Assembly: GCA_035567895.1 (NCBI GenBank) | Contig: DATMPC010000011.1 | Location: forward strand, 62,001 to 126,000 | Direction: 5' to 3' | Length of the DNA stretch: 64,000 bases | DNA from: Terriglobales bacterium | Lineage (GTDB): Bacteria; Acidobacteriota; Terriglobia; Terriglobales; Acidobacteriaceae | Part shown: piece by piece, positions 63,239 to 64,000 of the stretch | Layout: the number at the start of each line of letters is the position of its first letter | Numbering within the stretch: position 1 is the stretch's first letter | Position numbers and translations under genes: made by a program | The notes under the pieces: generated by a model | The model's input: only the letters and a program-made list of their open reading frames with translations | The model's database searches: none | What the model was told of the DNA's origin: nothing

Positions 63239-64000
63239 ATGGAAAGCATGAGTTGGTTCTGGCAAGACCTGCGCTATGGAGCGAGATCCTTACGCAAGGA
63301 TCGAGGCTTTTCCCTGCTGGCGATGTTTGCGCTCGCTTTGGGAATTGGCGCCACCACGGTAATTTTCAGTGTTCTGGATAACGTATTACTGGAGCCTTTT
63401 CCTTATAAAGATTCCAATCGGCTGGCCGGTCTCTTTATTCATGACAACTCGCATGCAGATCAAGAAGGTCGCGGCGTGTTCTCGATTGCCGAGTATCTAG
63501 ATTTCAAAGACCAGAATCACGTCTTCGAAAACATAATCGGCAACCGGAACCTGGACGTGCTTTACACCGATAAGGAAGGCACAAAGCAGTTCCGAGGAGG
63601 CGAGACCACTGCAGACGCATTTGAATTTCTGGGCATCAAGGCACTGCTGGGTCGGGGCCTAGTTCCAGACGACGGGAGAGCCGGCGCTCCTCCGGTTGTC
63701 GTGATGAGCCATCGCATTTGGCAGAAGGACTTCAATGCCGATCCTTCGATCGTTGGCAGCGTTCTCACGCTTAACGGAAAGCAGGTAACGCTGGTTGGCG
63801 TGATGCCTCCCCGGTTTCTATTCGGGAACCAGGACTTCTGGCTGCCGCTGACTCTCGATCGCGGCGATACGCTTCCATTTCATGGCGTGTGGACTCTGTC
63901 TCGCTTGAAGCCCGGTGTCAGCCTGCAGGCAGCGGCGTCGGATCTCGACGTTGTAGCTCGTCGATTGTCCAAGGTGTATCCCAAGGAGTATCCCGCTAAC
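63239..64000 (+). CDS. ADOP/MacB-type FtsX-like permease, N-terminal 254 residues (runs off right edge)
   Basis: Starts at the ATG at 63239, with GGGAG about 8 bases upstream. [20 protein letters not shown], then [23 protein letters not shown] (first helix), is the classical beginning of acidobacterial duplicated orphan permeases. The MacB-like periplasmic domain begins next ([40 protein letters not shown]). A complete protein would have about 800 residues with two FtsX domains. It would be an exporter or stress-related permease without its own ATPase. Partial: no stop codon in the window. Confidence 0.92.
   Translation, partial: MESMSWFWQDLRYGARSLRKDRGFSLLAMFALALGIGATTVIFSVLDNVLLEPFPYKDSNRLAGLFIHDNSHADQEGRGVFSIAEYLDFKDQNHVFENIIGNRNLDVLYTDKEGTKQFRGGETTADAFEFLGIKALLGRGLVPDDGRAGAPPVVVMSHRIWQKDFNADPSIVGSVLTLNGKQVTLVGVMPPRFLFGNQDFWLPLTLDRGDTLPFHGVWTLSRLKPGVSLQAAASDLDVVARRLSKVYPKEYPAN

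Overview
The window looks like a chromosomal segment of a soil-type Acidobacteriota (class Terriglobia or close). The signs are a very large Oar-like TonB-dependent receptor with an N-terminal carboxypeptidase-regulatory-like domain, an ADOP-type FtsX/MacB permease running off the right edge, many ECF sigma factors, short secreted proteins of acidobacterial type, and long inverted repeats between genes. The DNA is moderately GC-rich. I recognise no tRNA, rRNA, CRISPR array, phage or intact insertion sequence.

Layout. 1-4.2 kb (minus): N-terminal 1404 residues of an alpha-2-macroglobulin-like protein. 4.5-6.4 kb (minus): a periplasmic coiled-coil protein and a prepilin peptidase. 6.5-11.5 kb (plus): KirBac-type potassium channel, PpiC/PpiD-like foldase with a terminator, and 4-alpha-glucanotransferase. 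11.6-15 kb: small regulators, a membrane-protein operon led by a 39-residue secreted peptide, and an XRE/S24-like regulator. A TRGTAC-N4-GTACTA site lies in front of the XRE gene and again in front of a 70-residue basic protein. 15.2-22 kb (minus): BlaI/M56 pair, TonB-dependent receptor, two tandem exported rhodaneses and the decayed start of a third.

22.2-34 kb (plus): a peptide-type ABC importer (fused double ATPase, two permeases, binding protein) joined by start/stop overlaps to an ECF sigma factor and a TPR-CHAT protease. A zinc-finger putative anti-sigma protein, a secreted subtilase and an HD-GYP protein follow. The sigma/TPR-CHAT/anti-sigma trio resembles the non-CRISPR part of type III-E Craspase loci and is the best candidate here for an under-described signalling or defence system. 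34.2-38.2 kb (minus): cytochrome c oxidase II-I-small protein-III. 38.3-43 kb (minus): lipoprotein phosphoesterase, M48 peptidase and TonB-like protein. Three inverted-repeat elements sit between genes from 37.0 to 40.1 kb.

43.2-51.5 kb (plus): a tightly packed exopolysaccharide operon with UDP-GlcNAc 2-epimerase, processive GT2 synthase, bactofilin-like protein, predicted secreted hydrolase, PelA-like GATase/deacetylase, YaiO-type outer-membrane barrel and a polytopic membrane protein. The gene set implies a synthase-dependent amino-sugar polymer, possibly containing ManNAc. 51.7-54.7 kb (minus): Sel1 protein with a non-repeat N terminus, a degenerate PlsC-like protein, MddA-like methyltransferase and an ECF sigma factor. 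55.3 kb (plus): a small secreted protein. 55.9-62.9 kb (minus): ECF sigma, a large FecR-like membrane protein and two ABC-2 ATPase/permease pairs in one operon. 63.2 kb to the end (plus): ADOP permease, partial.
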